From Burkholderiaceae bacterium (GTDB lineage Bacteria; Pseudomonadota; Gammaproteobacteria; Burkholderiales; Burkholderiaceae_C), in the NCBI GenBank assembly GCA_017992055.1, contig JAGOPK010000007.1:62001-126000 (forward strand): 64,000 nucleotides of DNA, in the 5' to 3' direction. Numbering within the stretch: position 1 is the stretch's first letter; each line of letters starts with the position of its first letter. The notes beneath the pieces were generated by a model. That model ran no database searches and was not told the DNA's origin. It saw only the letters and a program-made list of their open reading frames with translations. Both the position numbers and the translations under genes were made by a program. Below are positions 56,307 through 64,000 of the stretch, one piece after another.

Positions 56307-58049
56307 ATGGCCCTGCTGCAGACCCTGGTCAGCGCCCGCGACCTGGGCCGGCTGCAGCACATCGCCGGCGTGTTCGTGCGCCATGGCCTGGGCGATGTGG
56401 TGCACCGCCTGGGCTGGGCCGATGCGCTGGAGCGCGCCGGCCGCACGCTGAGCCGGCAGCCCGAGGGCTCGCCAGACAATGCCGGCCTGGCCGGCCTGGG
56501 CCGGCTGAGCCCGCCCGAGCAGCTGCGCAGCGCGCTGGAGGACCTGGGGCCGACCTTCGTCAAGCTGGGCCAGATCCTGGCCGGCCGCGCCGACCTGTTC
56601 GGCCCCGAGTGGATCGCCCAGTTCGAGCGCCTGCACAGCCGCGCCCCGGCCGCCGACCTGCAGGCCCTGCGCCAGCAGCTGACCGAGGACCTGGGCGCGC
56701 CGCCCGAGCAGGTGTTTTCGCAATGGAGCGACGAGCCGCTGGCCGCCGCCTCCATCGCCCAGGTGCATGCGGCGACGCTGGCCGATGGCAGCGAGGTGGT
56801 GGTCAAGGTGCGGCGGCCCGGCATCGCCGCCTCGGTGGAGGCCGACCTGCGCCTGCTGGAGCGCCTGGCCGCCGCCGCCGAGCGCCAGTGGCCCGAGCTG
56901 CAGCCCTACCGGCCGGTGGCGCTGGCGCGGCAGCTGGGCCGCTCGCTGCGCCGCGAGCTGGACCTGGCCAGCGAAGGCCGCCATGCCGAGCGCATTGCCG
57001 CGGCCTTTGCCGGCCAGCCGCAGATCGTGATCCCCAAGGTCTACTGGGAGTTCACGCACCAGCGCATCAATGTGCAGCAGCGCATCCGCGGCGTGCCGGC
57101 CGAGGATGCGGCGGCCATCAACGCCGCCGGCATCGACCGCCGCGAGGTGGCGCGGCGCGGTGCCCAGGCGGTGCTGAAGATGGTCGTCGAGGACGGCTTC
57201 TTCCATGCCGACCCGCATGCCGGCAACCTGTTCTTCCTCGAGCACAACCGCATCGCCTTCATCGACTTCGGCATGGTCGGCCGGGTCACGCCGCAGCGCC
57301 GCGAGCAGCTGCTGGACCTGATGCTGGGCCTGGTGCAGCGCGATGCCGGCGACGTGGCCGAGGTGCTGCTGGACTGGGCCGACGGCGATGCCGACGATGC
57401 GTCCGGCGGCAGCGGGCGGCGTGGCCCGCCGCTGGACGAGGATGGCCTGCGCAACGACATCGAGGGCTTCGTCGACCAGTACCACGGCGTGCCGCTGGCC
57501 CAGCTCAACCTGGCGGCGATGCTGCAGGACGTGACCGGCATCCTGCGTGCCCACCACCTGGCCCTGCCGGCCGACCTGGCGCTGCTGATCAAGACCTTCA
57601 TCACGCTGGAGGGCCTGGGCCGCGGCCTGGACCCCGACTTCCACATGGCCGCCGAGGCCACGCCGATGCTGCGCCAGGCCCTGCATGCGCGCTACCGGCC
57701 CGAGGCCCTGGCGCGGCGCGGCTGGGAGGCGCTGCGGCGCGGCGCCGGCCTGCTGAGCCGCCTGCCGCGTGACCTGGGCCGGCTGCTGCAGACCGCGCGC
57801 CGCGGCCGCATCCAGGTCGACATCGAGGTGCAGGACCTGCGCGCCGTGGCCGACCAGCTGGACCGCGCGGCCTCGCGCATCGCGCTGGGCCTGGTGGTGG
57901 CGGCGCTGATCGTCGGCTCGTCCATCGTCATGACCGTGCGCGGCGGGCCCGAGCTGCTGGGCTTGCCGGCCTTCGGCCTGATCGGCTTCGTCGGTGCGCT
58001 GGCCGGCGCGCTGTGGCTGCTGCTGGGCCGGGGCGGCGGACGGCGCTGA
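56307..58049 (+). CDS. UbiB/ABC1 family atypical kinase
   Basis: A 580-residue ABC1/ADCK/UbiB family protein. The N-terminal KxGQ motif is in TFVKLGQILAGRADLFGPEW, followed by the Ala-rich loop QVHAATLADGSEVVVKVRRP, FFHADPHAGNLFFLEHN (catalytic and metal residues) and IAFIDFGMVGRVTPQRRE. Two C-terminal transmembrane helices (IALGLVVAALIVGSSIVMT, GFVGALAGALWLLLG) anchor it. Family members support ubiquinone synthesis. It starts ten bases after lspA; a joint function is not known. The ubiE-ubiJ neighbours of true ubiB are absent. Confidence 0.9.
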   Translation: MALLQTLVSARDLGRLQHIAGVFVRHGLGDVVHRLGWADALERAGRTLSRQPEGSPDNAGLAGLGRLSPPEQLRSALEDLGPTFVKLGQILAGRADLFGPEWIAQFERLHSRAPAADLQALRQQLTEDLGAPPEQVFSQWSDEPLAAASIAQVHAATLADGSEVVVKVRRPGIAASVEADLRLLERLAAAAERQWPELQPYRPVALARQLGRSLRRELDLASEGRHAERIAAAFAGQPQIVIPKVYWEFTHQRINVQQRIRGVPAEDAAAINAAGIDRREVARRGAQAVLKMVVEDGFFHADPHAGNLFFLEHNRIAFIDFGMVGRVTPQRREQLLDLMLGLVQRDAGDVAEVLLDWADGDADDASGGSGRRGPPLDEDGLRNDIEGFVDQYHGVPLAQLNLAAMLQDVTGILRAHHLALPADLALLIKTFITLEGLGRGLDPDFHMAAEATPMLRQALHARYRPEALARRGWEALRRGAGLLSRLPRDLGRLLQTARRGRIQVDIEVQDLRAVADQLDRAASRIALGLVVAALIVGSSIVMTVRGGPELLGLPAFGLIGFVGALAGALWLLLGRGGGRR

Positions 58050-58169
58050 GCCCGGCAGCGGGCTAAGAACCGTTCGCGTTCAGAAGCCCGGCGCGGGGTC
58101 TTGCCCTCGTGCGCGAGCCCGCCGGGGCGCCACAATCGCCGCCTTCCCAAACAGACCCGGAGGACGGCC

Positions 58170-58652
58170 ATGAAAGGCGACGTCGACGTGCTGCGCTACC
58201 TGAACGCCCAGCTGCGCAACGAACTCACCGCGATCAACCAGTACTTCCTGCATGCGCGCATGCTGAAGAACTGGGGCTTCAACAAGCTCGCCAAGCACGA
58301 GTACGAAGAATCGATCGAGGAGATGAAGCATGCCGACAAGCTGATCGAGCGCATCCTGCTGCTCGAAGGCCTGCCCAATCTGCAGGACCTGGGCAAGCTC
58401 TTGATCGGCGAGAGCGCGGTCGAGGTGCTGCACTGCGACCTGAAGGCCGAGGTCGCGGCCCATGCGCTGCTGAAGGAGGCCATCGCCCACTGCGAGAGCG
58501 TGCGCGACTATGTCTCGCGCGACCTGCTGACCGACATCCTCGACGACACCGAGGAGCACATCGACCACCTGGAAACCGAGATCGGCCTGGTGGCCCAGCT
58601 GGGCGAGCCCAACTGGCTGCAGAGCCAGGTCGGCAGCGGCAGCGGCAGCTGA
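58170..58652 (+). CDS. bfr: Bacterioferritin
   Basis: A 160-residue haem-containing iron-storage ferritin. Ferroxidase and haem residues by Escherichia coli numbering: Glu18, Tyr25, Glu51, Met52 (haem ligand), His54, Glu94 and His130 are all present. The position matching Glu127 is Thr, with Glu128 and Glu129 adjacent ([10 protein letters not shown]). AGGA precedes the ATG at 58170. Adjacent to the bfd-fur-feoAB group, which releases and takes up iron; ends two bases from the convergent DUF1513 gene. Confidence 0.95.
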   Translation: MKGDVDVLRYLNAQLRNELTAINQYFLHARMLKNWGFNKLAKHEYEESIEEMKHADKLIERILLLEGLPNLQDLGKLLIGESAVEVLHCDLKAEVAAHALLKEAIAHCESVRDYVSRDLLTDILDDTEEHIDHLETEIGLVAQLGEPNWLQSQVGSGSGS

Positions 58653-58653
58653 T

Positions 58654-59856
58654 TCAGCCTTCCAGCAGCACCAGGTGGTTGTCCGGCACCAGGGGCCGCG
58701 GCCAGGGCCAGGCCCGTGCCGGCTGGCCGGCCTGCCACCAGGCCAGGCCACGCGCCGCCGCCAGCAGCACGCCACCGGCCCAGGCTGAGTCGGCCGGCAA
58801 CACGGTCTGCGGCACCTGGGCCAGGCCGCACAGCTCCTGCAGCTCGGCCATGCGCTGCCAGCGCCCCTCGGGCTGCGACAGCTGCGCCGGCTGCGCAGGC
58901 AGCGGCCGCCACCACAGGCCCAGGCCGGCCTTTTGTCCACTGAGCACGAAGCCGCCCTCCGGCGTGGCGGCGATGTCGCCGGCATAGCCCTGCACCGCGG
59001 CCGGTGCCGCACCCGGGGGCAGCAGCAGCGCGCGGCCGTCCCACAGCGCCAGCAATGGCGCATCCTGGCGGCGCTGGACCTGGCCATGCTCGGCCTGCAG
59101 GGCCAGGCCCAGCCAGGGGCCGGCACCGCCATCGGGCGCCTGTCCCCAGGCCATGTGGCGGATGCTCAGCTCGGCATCGGCCAGGGTCCAGCGGCCCAGC
59201 TCGCGGCCGTTGCGTGCATCCAGCCGCTGCAGGCTGGCCAGCAGCGGCTCGCCAGCGCGCTTGCGGCCCTGCGCATCGCGGGCGATGCCGCCATGGGCCA
59301 CCAGCAGGCCGCCCTCGGCATCCAGCAGCAACTGGTGCGGATCGATGCCCTGGCTGGGCCATTGCGCCACGCGGCGCAGCGTGGCCGCATCGCGCACCGA
59401 GATCCAGCCTTCGCCGCTGCGCACATCGGTCTCGGTGCTGAACAGCCAGCGGCCGTCGGCATCGGCCTCCAGATGGCCGTTGAGCGTGCGCGCCGGGCGC
59501 TCGGCGTCCAGCGCCAGCAGGGTCTGCAGCCGGCCGTGGCCATCAAAACGCGCCAGCCAGCGCCCGGGCCGGTTGGCGCAGACCACAAAGCCGCCGTCAG
59601 CCAGGGCCAGCAGGCCATGGGCCCGGCCGGGCAGCGTGGCCGCCGCCTCCAGCGCCAGGTGCTGGCCGTCGCCGTCCAGCCGCAGCACGCCGGCCTGGTC
59701 GCACAGCTGGCCGCCGTCGTCCGGGCCGCGCCAGGCCAGCGCCAGGCGCAGCGCCGCACTGGCCGGCTGGGTGCGCGCCGGCAGCGGCAGCAGCCAGCTC
59801 CCGGCCAGGCCCGCCGCCGCCCTGCCCAAACGATGCAGCGATTGCCGCCTGTCCAT
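58654..59856 (-). CDS. DUF1513 family protein (iron-associated)
   Basis: A 400-residue exported protein. The N-terminus MDRRQSLHRLGRAAAGLAGS has a twin-arginine-like RRQSLHRLG, so Tat export is likely. The mature part is beta-propeller-like, with WLFSTETDVRSGEGWISVRD and DAELSIRHMAWG as family motifs. DUF1513 proteins often occur with imelysin-type and dihaem proteins in iron uptake clusters; here it lies between bfr and bfd, which agrees. Its biochemical role is unknown. Start ATG 59856. Confidence 0.85.
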   Translation of the reverse strand: MDRRQSLHRLGRAAAGLAGSWLLPLPARTQPASAALRLALAWRGPDDGGQLCDQAGVLRLDGDGQHLALEAAATLPGRAHGLLALADGGFVVCANRPGRWLARFDGHGRLQTLLALDAERPARTLNGHLEADADGRWLFSTETDVRSGEGWISVRDAATLRRVAQWPSQGIDPHQLLLDAEGGLLVAHGGIARDAQGRKRAGEPLLASLQRLDARNGRELGRWTLADAELSIRHMAWGQAPDGGAGPWLGLALQAEHGQVQRRQDAPLLALWDGRALLLPPGAAPAAVQGYAGDIAATPEGGFVLSGQKAGLGLWWRPLPAQPAQLSQPEGRWQRMAELQELCGLAQVPQTVLPADSAWAGGVLLAAARGLAWWQAGQPARAWPWPRPLVPDNHLVLLEG

Positions 59857-59960
59857 GTCCAGCCTTCCGGTGTCTGCAGCTGTGTCTGCGATGGCGGCGC
59901 ATTCTGGCCAGGGCGTGATGGCCGGCGTCTGATCAGGATCAGCTGGCTCAACAATAGTCG

Positions 59961-59980
59961 AATTGCGAATGGTTCGCATT
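59961..59980. promoter_or_regulatory. Fur box in the bfd promoter
   Basis: TGCGAA-TGG-TTCGCA (59964-59978) is a perfect dyad within AATTGCGAATGGTTCGCATT. It overlaps a -35-like TTGCGA (59963) with a -10 TATCAT at 59986-59991 (17 bp spacing), 34 bases before bfd. Binding would block the bfd-fur-feoAB promoter in iron-replete cells. Confidence 0.75.
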
Positions 59981-60024
59981 GCCTGTATCATTGCGCCATC
60001 CGATTGCCACCGTGAGCCCGCACC

Positions 60025-60246
60025 GTGATCGTCTGCCTCTGCCACCGTGTGTCTGACCGCGACATCGAGCAAGCCGTGCGCGAAGGCACGCACTGCTTCG
60101 ACCTGCTGCAGGACGACACCCGCGTGGCCTCGTCCTGCGGCTGCTGCCACGACTGCGCCCGCGAGGTGTTTGACAGCGCCTGCGCCCGCCACCGCCCGGC
60201 GATGGCCGTGGCCATCGTGCCGGTCGAGGCCCTGGCCCGCCCCTGA
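60025..60246 (+). CDS. bfd: Bacterioferritin-associated ferredoxin
   Basis: A 73-residue [2Fe-2S] protein that passes electrons to bacterioferritin to release iron. The cluster cysteines are Cys4, Cys6, Cys38 and Cys41 ([24 protein letters not shown]), matching Bfd. Start is GTG at 60025. First gene of the Fur-controlled unit; fur follows after seven bases. Confidence 0.93.
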   Translation: MIVCLCHRVSDRDIEQAVREGTHCFDLLQDDTRVASSCGCCHDCAREVFDSACARHRPAMAVAIVPVEALARP

Positions 60247-60253
60247 CCCGGTG

Positions 60254-60688
60254 ATGCCGCATTCCCCGGACGAGCGCACCACGCATCTGCACCGCGTGGG
60301 CCTGAAGGCCACGCTGCCCCGGCTCAAGGTGCTGGAAATCCTGCGCCAGAGCCCGCGCCGCCACCTCAGCGCCGAAGACGTGCACCGCGCCCTGCTGCAG
60401 ACCCATGCCGACGTGGGCCTGGCCACGGTCTACCGCGTGCTGGGCCAGCTGGAGCAGGCCGGCATCCTGGCGCGACGCCAGTTCGACACCGGCGCGGCGG
60501 TCTACGAGTTGGACGAAGGCGGCCACCACGACCACCTGGTGTGCGTGGCCTGCGGCCGCGTCGACGAGTTCCACGACCCGGCCATTGAGGCCCGCCAGGC
60601 CGAGCTGGCCGCCGAGCGCGGTTTTGCGCTGACCGAGCACCGGCTGGCGCTGTACGGCCGCTGCCGTGCCTGCCGCGACCGCGGCTGA
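60254..60688 (+). CDS. fur: Ferric uptake regulator Fur
   Basis: A 144-residue Fur repressor. DNA-binding helix [16 protein letters not shown], then [17 protein letters not shown], and the metal sites [16 protein letters not shown] and CRACRDRG. It sits inside an operon preceded by a Fur box, giving likely autoregulation. It is fully Fur-like, not Zur. Start ATG 60254 (GTG at 60251 possible). Confidence 0.93.
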   Translation: MPHSPDERTTHLHRVGLKATLPRLKVLEILRQSPRRHLSAEDVHRALLQTHADVGLATVYRVLGQLEQAGILARRQFDTGAAVYELDEGGHHDHLVCVACGRVDEFHDPAIEARQAELAAERGFALTEHRLALYGRCRACRDRG

Positions 60689-60694
60689 TCCCCG

Positions 60695-60976
60695 ATGAGT
60701 GCCCCCCCCGCGCCAATGGCGCTGAGCCAGCTGGCCCTGGGCCAGGCGGGCCGTGTGCAGGCCCTGCGGGCCGCGCCCGGAGCGGCCGACTGGCCCCGCC
60801 AGCTGGCCGAGCTGGGCTTTGAGCCCGGCGAGCCGGTGCAGTTGCTGCACCGTGCGCCGTTTGGCGGCGACCCGCTGGTGGTGCGCGTCGGCGGCTCGAC
60901 CTATGCGCTGCGCCGCGCCGAAGCCGATTGCGTGCTGGTCAGCCTGCAGGCCGACCCCTCACCCTCCCCCCGATGA
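60695..60976 (+). CDS. feoA: Ferrous iron transport protein A
   Basis: A 93-residue SH3-like FeoA that supports FeoB. Family core: LAELGFEPGEPVQLLHRAPF, DPLVVRVGGSTYALRRAEAD. Overlaps feoB by four bases (ATGA at 60973) and follows fur by six bases, so it is part of the iron-regulated operon. Confidence 0.92.
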   Translation: MSAPPAPMALSQLALGQAGRVQALRAAPGAADWPRQLAELGFEPGEPVQLLHRAPFGGDPLVVRVGGSTYALRRAEADCVLVSLQADPSPSPR

Positions 60977-62877
60977 CCGCCACCGCCGTGGTGCATGTGC
61001 ACCCGCCCGGCCGCCTGCTGGCGCTGCTGGGCAATCCCAACTGCGGCAAGACCGCCCTGTTCAACCAGCTCACCGGCAGCCGCCAGAAGGTGGCCAACTA
61101 CGCCGGCGTCACCGTCGAGCGCAAGGAGGGCCGGCTGGCCCTGCCCTCGGGCCGCACGCTGCGCCTGCTGGACCTGCCCGGCGCCTACAGCCTGCACCCG
61201 CGCAGCCCCGACGAACGCGTCACCCGCGACGTGCTGATGGGCCAGGCCCGCGGCGAGAAGCAGCCCGATGCGCTGCTGTGCGTGGTCGATGCCAGCAATC
61301 TGCGTCGCCACCTGCGCCTGGTGCTGGCCGCGCGCCGCCTGGGCCGGCCGCTGCTGGTGCTGCTGAACATGGCCGATGTGGCCGAGGCCCGCGGCCTGCG
61401 CATCGACGCCGCGGCGCTGTCGGCCGCACTCGGTGTGCCGGTGCTGCGCACCGTGGCCACCCGCGGCGAGGGCCTGGACGCGCTGCGCCAGCGCCTGGAC
61501 AGCGATGCGCTGTGGGCCACGCCGGGTTCCAGCCCCAACCCCGAGCGCATCGCCGACGACCCCGCCGGCGACCATGCCACGGTGCAGGCCCTGCTGGCCC
61601 GGCTGGGCCTGGACGGCATCGCCCCGCCCGGCCCCAGCGAGCGCATCGACGCCGTGGTGCTGCACCCGGTGGCTGGGCCGCTGCTGCTGGCCGTGCTGCT
61701 GTTTGGCATGTTCCAGGCGGTGTTCAGCTGGGCCGAGGCGCCGATGGGCTGGATCGAGGACGCCACCGCCTGGCTGGGCGGCCTGATCTCCGCCGCCCTG
61801 CCCGAAGGCTGGCTGCGCAGCCTGCTGGTCGACGGTGTGATCGCCGGCGCCGGCGGCGTGCTGGTGTTCCTGCCGCAGATCCTGATCCTGTTCCTGTTCA
61901 TCCTGGTGCTGGAGGAATCGGGCTACCTGCCGCGCGCCGCGGCCCTGCTGGACCGGCTGATGGGCGGCGTGGGCCTGTCGGGCCGCTCCTTCATCCCGCT
62001 GCTGTCCAGCTTTGCCTGCGCCATCCCCGGCATCATGGCCTCGCGCACCATCGGCGATGCACGCGACCGCCGCGTCACCATGCTGATCGCGCCGCTGATG
62101 ACCTGCTCGGCGCGGCTGCCGGTGTATGCGCTGCTGATCGGCGCCTTCATCCCGGCGCGCGAGGTCACGGCGCTCGGGCTGCAGCTGCAGGGCCTGGTGC
62201 TGTTTGCGCTGTACCTGGCCGGCATTGCCGGTGCCATGGCCGTGGCCTGGGTGCTCAAGCGCTGGGGCGGCGATGGCGGGGCGCTGGGCGTGCGCACGCT
62301 GATGCTGGAGCTGCCCAGCTACCACTGGCCGCAGCCGCGCAGCATCGCCATCGGCCTGTGGCAGCGCGCGGCCATCTTCGTCAAGCGCGTGGGCGGCATC
62401 ATCCTCACGCTGACCATCGTGCTGTGGGCGCTGGCCAGCTGGCCCGGCGCGCCCGAGGGTGCCAGCGGCGCGGCCATCCAGTACAGCCTGGCCGGCATGC
62501 TGGGCCGCGGCCTGGAGCTGCTGCTGGCGCCGCTGGGCTTCAACTGGCAGATCGCCATCGCCCTGGTGCCGGGCCTGGCGGCGCGCGAGGTGGTGGTCAG
62601 CGCGCTGGGCACGGTGTATGCGCTGTCGGCCGAGGGCGATGACGCCATGGCGCAGGCACTGACGCCGCTGCTGGCCGGCCAGTGGTCGCTGGCCACCGGC
62701 CTGGCCCTGCTGGCCTGGTTTGTCTTTGCGCCGCAATGCCTGGCCACGCTGGCAGCGCTGAAGCGCGAAGGCGGCGGCTGGCGCCTGCCCCTGCAGGCCG
62801 CCGCCTACCTGTTTGCGCTGGCCTACGCCGCCGCGTTTGTCACCTACCGAGTGGCGCTGGCCCTGGGCTGGGGCTGA
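60973..62877 (+). CDS. feoB: Ferrous iron transporter FeoB
   Basis: A 634-residue transporter of Fe2+. The N-terminal G domain has G1 GNPNCGKTALFN, G2/G3 YAGVTVERKEG and DLPGAYSLHPRS, and G4 LLVLLNMAD. The membrane domain has the FeoB cores GRSFIPLLSSFACAIPGIMA and PLMTCSARLPVYALLIGAFI. Shorter than Escherichia coli FeoB (about 770), as is usual for beta-proteobacterial forms; no separate FeoC is seen. Followed by a hairpin at 62887-62910. Confidence 0.95.
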   Translation: MTATAVVHVHPPGRLLALLGNPNCGKTALFNQLTGSRQKVANYAGVTVERKEGRLALPSGRTLRLLDLPGAYSLHPRSPDERVTRDVLMGQARGEKQPDALLCVVDASNLRRHLRLVLAARRLGRPLLVLLNMADVAEARGLRIDAAALSAALGVPVLRTVATRGEGLDALRQRLDSDALWATPGSSPNPERIADDPAGDHATVQALLARLGLDGIAPPGPSERIDAVVLHPVAGPLLLAVLLFGMFQAVFSWAEAPMGWIEDATAWLGGLISAALPEGWLRSLLVDGVIAGAGGVLVFLPQILILFLFILVLEESGYLPRAAALLDRLMGGVGLSGRSFIPLLSSFACAIPGIMASRTIGDARDRRVTMLIAPLMTCSARLPVYALLIGAFIPAREVTALGLQLQGLVLFALYLAGIAGAMAVAWVLKRWGGDGGALGVRTLMLELPSYHWPQPRSIAIGLWQRAAIFVKRVGGIILTLTIVLWALASWPGAPEGASGAAIQYSLAGMLGRGLELLLAPLGFNWQIAIALVPGLAAREVVVSALGTVYALSAEGDDAMAQALTPLLAGQWSLATGLALLAWFVFAPQCLATLAALKREGGGWRLPLQAAAYLFALAYAAAFVTYRVALALGWG

Positions 62878-62886
62878 GAGGCCGAA

Positions 62887-62910
62887 GTCTTGGCGGGTGG
62901 ACGCCAAGAC
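62887..62910 (+). terminator. Hairpin after feoB
   Basis: GTCTTGGCG, loop of six, CGCCAAGAC: perfect 9-bp stem ten bases after the feoB stop. No T run, so weak as an intrinsic terminator. Confidence 0.45.
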
Positions 62911-62940
62911 CCGCTTGCGCAGAGGGGTGGATCATCTCTC

Positions 62941-62968
62941 TTGTAATGCGAACGATTCGCATTAAACT
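62941..62968 (+). promoter_or_regulatory. Promoter with perfect Fur box before hemP
   Basis: AATGCGAA-CGA-TTCGCATT (62945-62963) is a perfect dyad with 8-base arms. It lies over a sigma70 promoter, TTGTAA at 62941-62946 and TAAACT at 62963-62968 with 16-bp spacing. Iron-loaded Fur would repress hemP-hmuS. Confidence 0.8.
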
Positions 62969-63067
62969 AGTGCCACTGGCCCCGCCCCGGGGCCAGAGAT
63001 CCCTGTCAGATTCCGCTGGGCCCGGCCTCGGGTCCGTGCCCATCCACCCGCCCAGGAGCCGCCCGCC

Positions 63068-63307
63068 ATGTTCACCCCTTCCGCCCAAGCTGCCGACCCG
63101 ATGAACCTGTCCGCCCTGCCGCCGCTGTCCGATCTGGCCGCCCCTGCCTCCGCAGCGGTCGCGCCCCTGCTGCGCCAGCAGGCCGGCCTGCGCCGCCTGG
63201 CCAGCCAGGCGCTGTTCCAGGGCCAGCAGGAACTGCTGATCGACCATGGCGAGGCCGTCTACCGGCTGCGCATCACCAGCCAGGGCAAGCTGATCCTGAC
63301 CAAGTGA
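63068..63307 (+). CDS. hemP: Haemin uptake protein HemP
   Basis: A 79-residue HemP protein. The C-terminal core GQQELLIDHGEAVYRLRITS followed by QGKLILTK is the family signature. It acts in regulation of haem-uptake genes in betaproteobacteria. Start ATG 63068 or the in-frame ATG 63101. It precedes hmuS and follows a Fur-box promoter. Confidence 0.9.
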   Translation: MFTPSAQAADPMNLSALPPLSDLAAPASAAVAPLLRQQAGLRRLASQALFQGQQELLIDHGEAVYRLRITSQGKLILTK

Positions 63308-63409
63308 GCGGCCGCGGGCCAGCCTTGCCCCACCCTTCCCCCACCGCCCGACCCCCGCGCATGCCAGCCCCACGCCAGCACCGGTGCCCACCCGCCGCCT
63401 GGAGCTGCC

Positions 63410-64000
63410 TTGTCCGCATCCGCCCTGCCACCGCCCGTCCCGTCGCCGGCCTCGAGCTGGCTGCGCGCCAGCCTGGCGCTGCCGCCGGCCGCCCCCCCGG
63501 CCTGGCCGCCTGAGCGCATCCAGCAGCACACGGCCGATCTGCGCCAGCGCCTGCACGCCGGGGCCGGGGCCTGGCCGGGCCAGCAGGGCCGCATCGCCCA
63601 GGCCCTGGGCCTCAGCGAGGCCGACCTGCTGCTGGCCCATGCCGACGACCCGGCCGGCACCCGCGCCCAGCCGCTGGCCCGGCAAGGCCTGCCGACGCTG
63701 CGGGTACGCGAGCTGCAGGCCGCCGCCGACGCGCTGCTGCAAGGCCTGGCCGCGCTGGGCCCGGTCGACACCCTGGTCGGCACCGAGGCCAGCCAGCTCT
63801 GCATCCGCGGCCCGCATCCCGGCCCGGGCTGGTGGCGTGGCCCGGTGCGTCGCGGGCCGGCCGGCGGGCAAGGCGCCGGCAGCACGGCCAGCGCCGTGCT
63901 GGAAAGCCCCGGCCACTGGTGGCGCCATGCGCTGGCGGTGGAGGCGCGCTGGCCCGGCCAGCCCAGCCAGCACAGCGTGCAGTGCTTCGACGCCCAGGGC
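63410..64000 (+). CDS. hmuS: HmuS-type haemin-degrading protein (partial)
   Basis: The right-hand gene is truncated by the window edge; 197 codons are present. It starts with TTG at 63410, preceded by GGAG at 63401-63404. Motifs resemble the N-terminal half of HmuS/ChuS: IAQALGLSEADLLLAHADDP, then TLVGTEASQLCIRGPHPG and ESPGHWWRHALAVEARWPGQ. These proteins bind and degrade or carry haem in the cytoplasm. It follows hemP, the usual haem-operon position. The C-terminal half and downstream hmuTUV are outside the window. Confidence 0.8.
   Translation, partial: MSASALPPPVPSPASSWLRASLALPPAAPPAWPPERIQQHTADLRQRLHAGAGAWPGQQGRIAQALGLSEADLLLAHADDPAGTRAQPLARQGLPTLRVRELQAAADALLQGLAALGPVDTLVGTEASQLCIRGPHPGPGWWRGPVRRGPAGGQGAGSTASAVLESPGHWWRHALAVEARWPGQPSQHSVQCFDAQG

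Overview
The window is a 64 kb piece of a very GC-rich, gene-dense chromosome with long antisense open frames, short intergenic gaps and many ATGA stop/start overlaps. The gene content points to a betaproteobacterium of the order Burkholderiales, probably near the Rubrivivax/Leptothrix/Ideonella group. Evidence for this is a trxB / ftsK-lolA / rarA neighbourhood, a TctC (Bug) periplasmic receptor, an RlmJ, an FdsAB-type formate dehydrogenase and beta-proteobacterial Fur boxes. No rRNA, tRNA, CRISPR array, phage or insertion sequence was seen; the region reads as ordinary chromosome with accessory pockets.

Layout. 1-5.5 kb: small stress and unknown genes (DUF4287, cold-shock/DUF1294), then a D-malate/tartrate dehydrogenase with a divergent LysR regulator and a shared perfect palindrome, a predicted lipoprotein and a DUF1697 protein. 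5.6-9.7 kb: an acyl-CoA catabolic operon (two acyl-CoA dehydrogenases, an enoyl-CoA hydratase, a quinone oxidoreductase). 9.8-19.8 kb: the accessory pocket, with a beta-propeller/GGDEF sensor followed by a compact TIR / nSTAND1-WD40 / helical-repeat operon that resembles NTP-dependent biological conflict (defence) systems. 19.8-25.5 kb: NAD-linked formate dehydrogenase (fdsA, fused NuoE-NuoF-like fdsB) and its LysR regulator.

25.5-32.9 kb: small housekeeping genes (DUF2238, two DUF1801-like proteins, YpfJ metalloprotease, dcd, DUF962, panE, rlmJ, a TctC receptor). 33.0-36.4 kb: an acetylornithine-type aminotransferase preceded by a promoter, a tiny arginine-rich leader ORF with rare CGA codons and a strong hairpin, which looks like an arginine attenuator; then a mechanosensitive channel. 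36.4-40 kb: livHMGF branched-chain amino acid ABC transporter without its binding protein. 40.2-47.9 kb: rarA, an orphan cheW, lolA-ftsK, a Crp/Fnr regulator, trxB, rpmB-rpmG with terminator.

48-50.3 kb: dgoA-dgoK-2OG dioxygenase, translationally overlapping. 50.5-58 kb: multi-PAS hybrid histidine kinase, M3 peptidase, lspA and a UbiB/ABC1 kinase. 58.1-64 kb: an iron cluster (bfr, a DUF1513 protein, then bfd-fur-feoA-feoB and hemP-hmuS), with a Fur-box-like palindrome inside each of the two promoters that face the feo and hem genes. Together these genes would link iron storage, ferrous uptake and haem use under Fur control.
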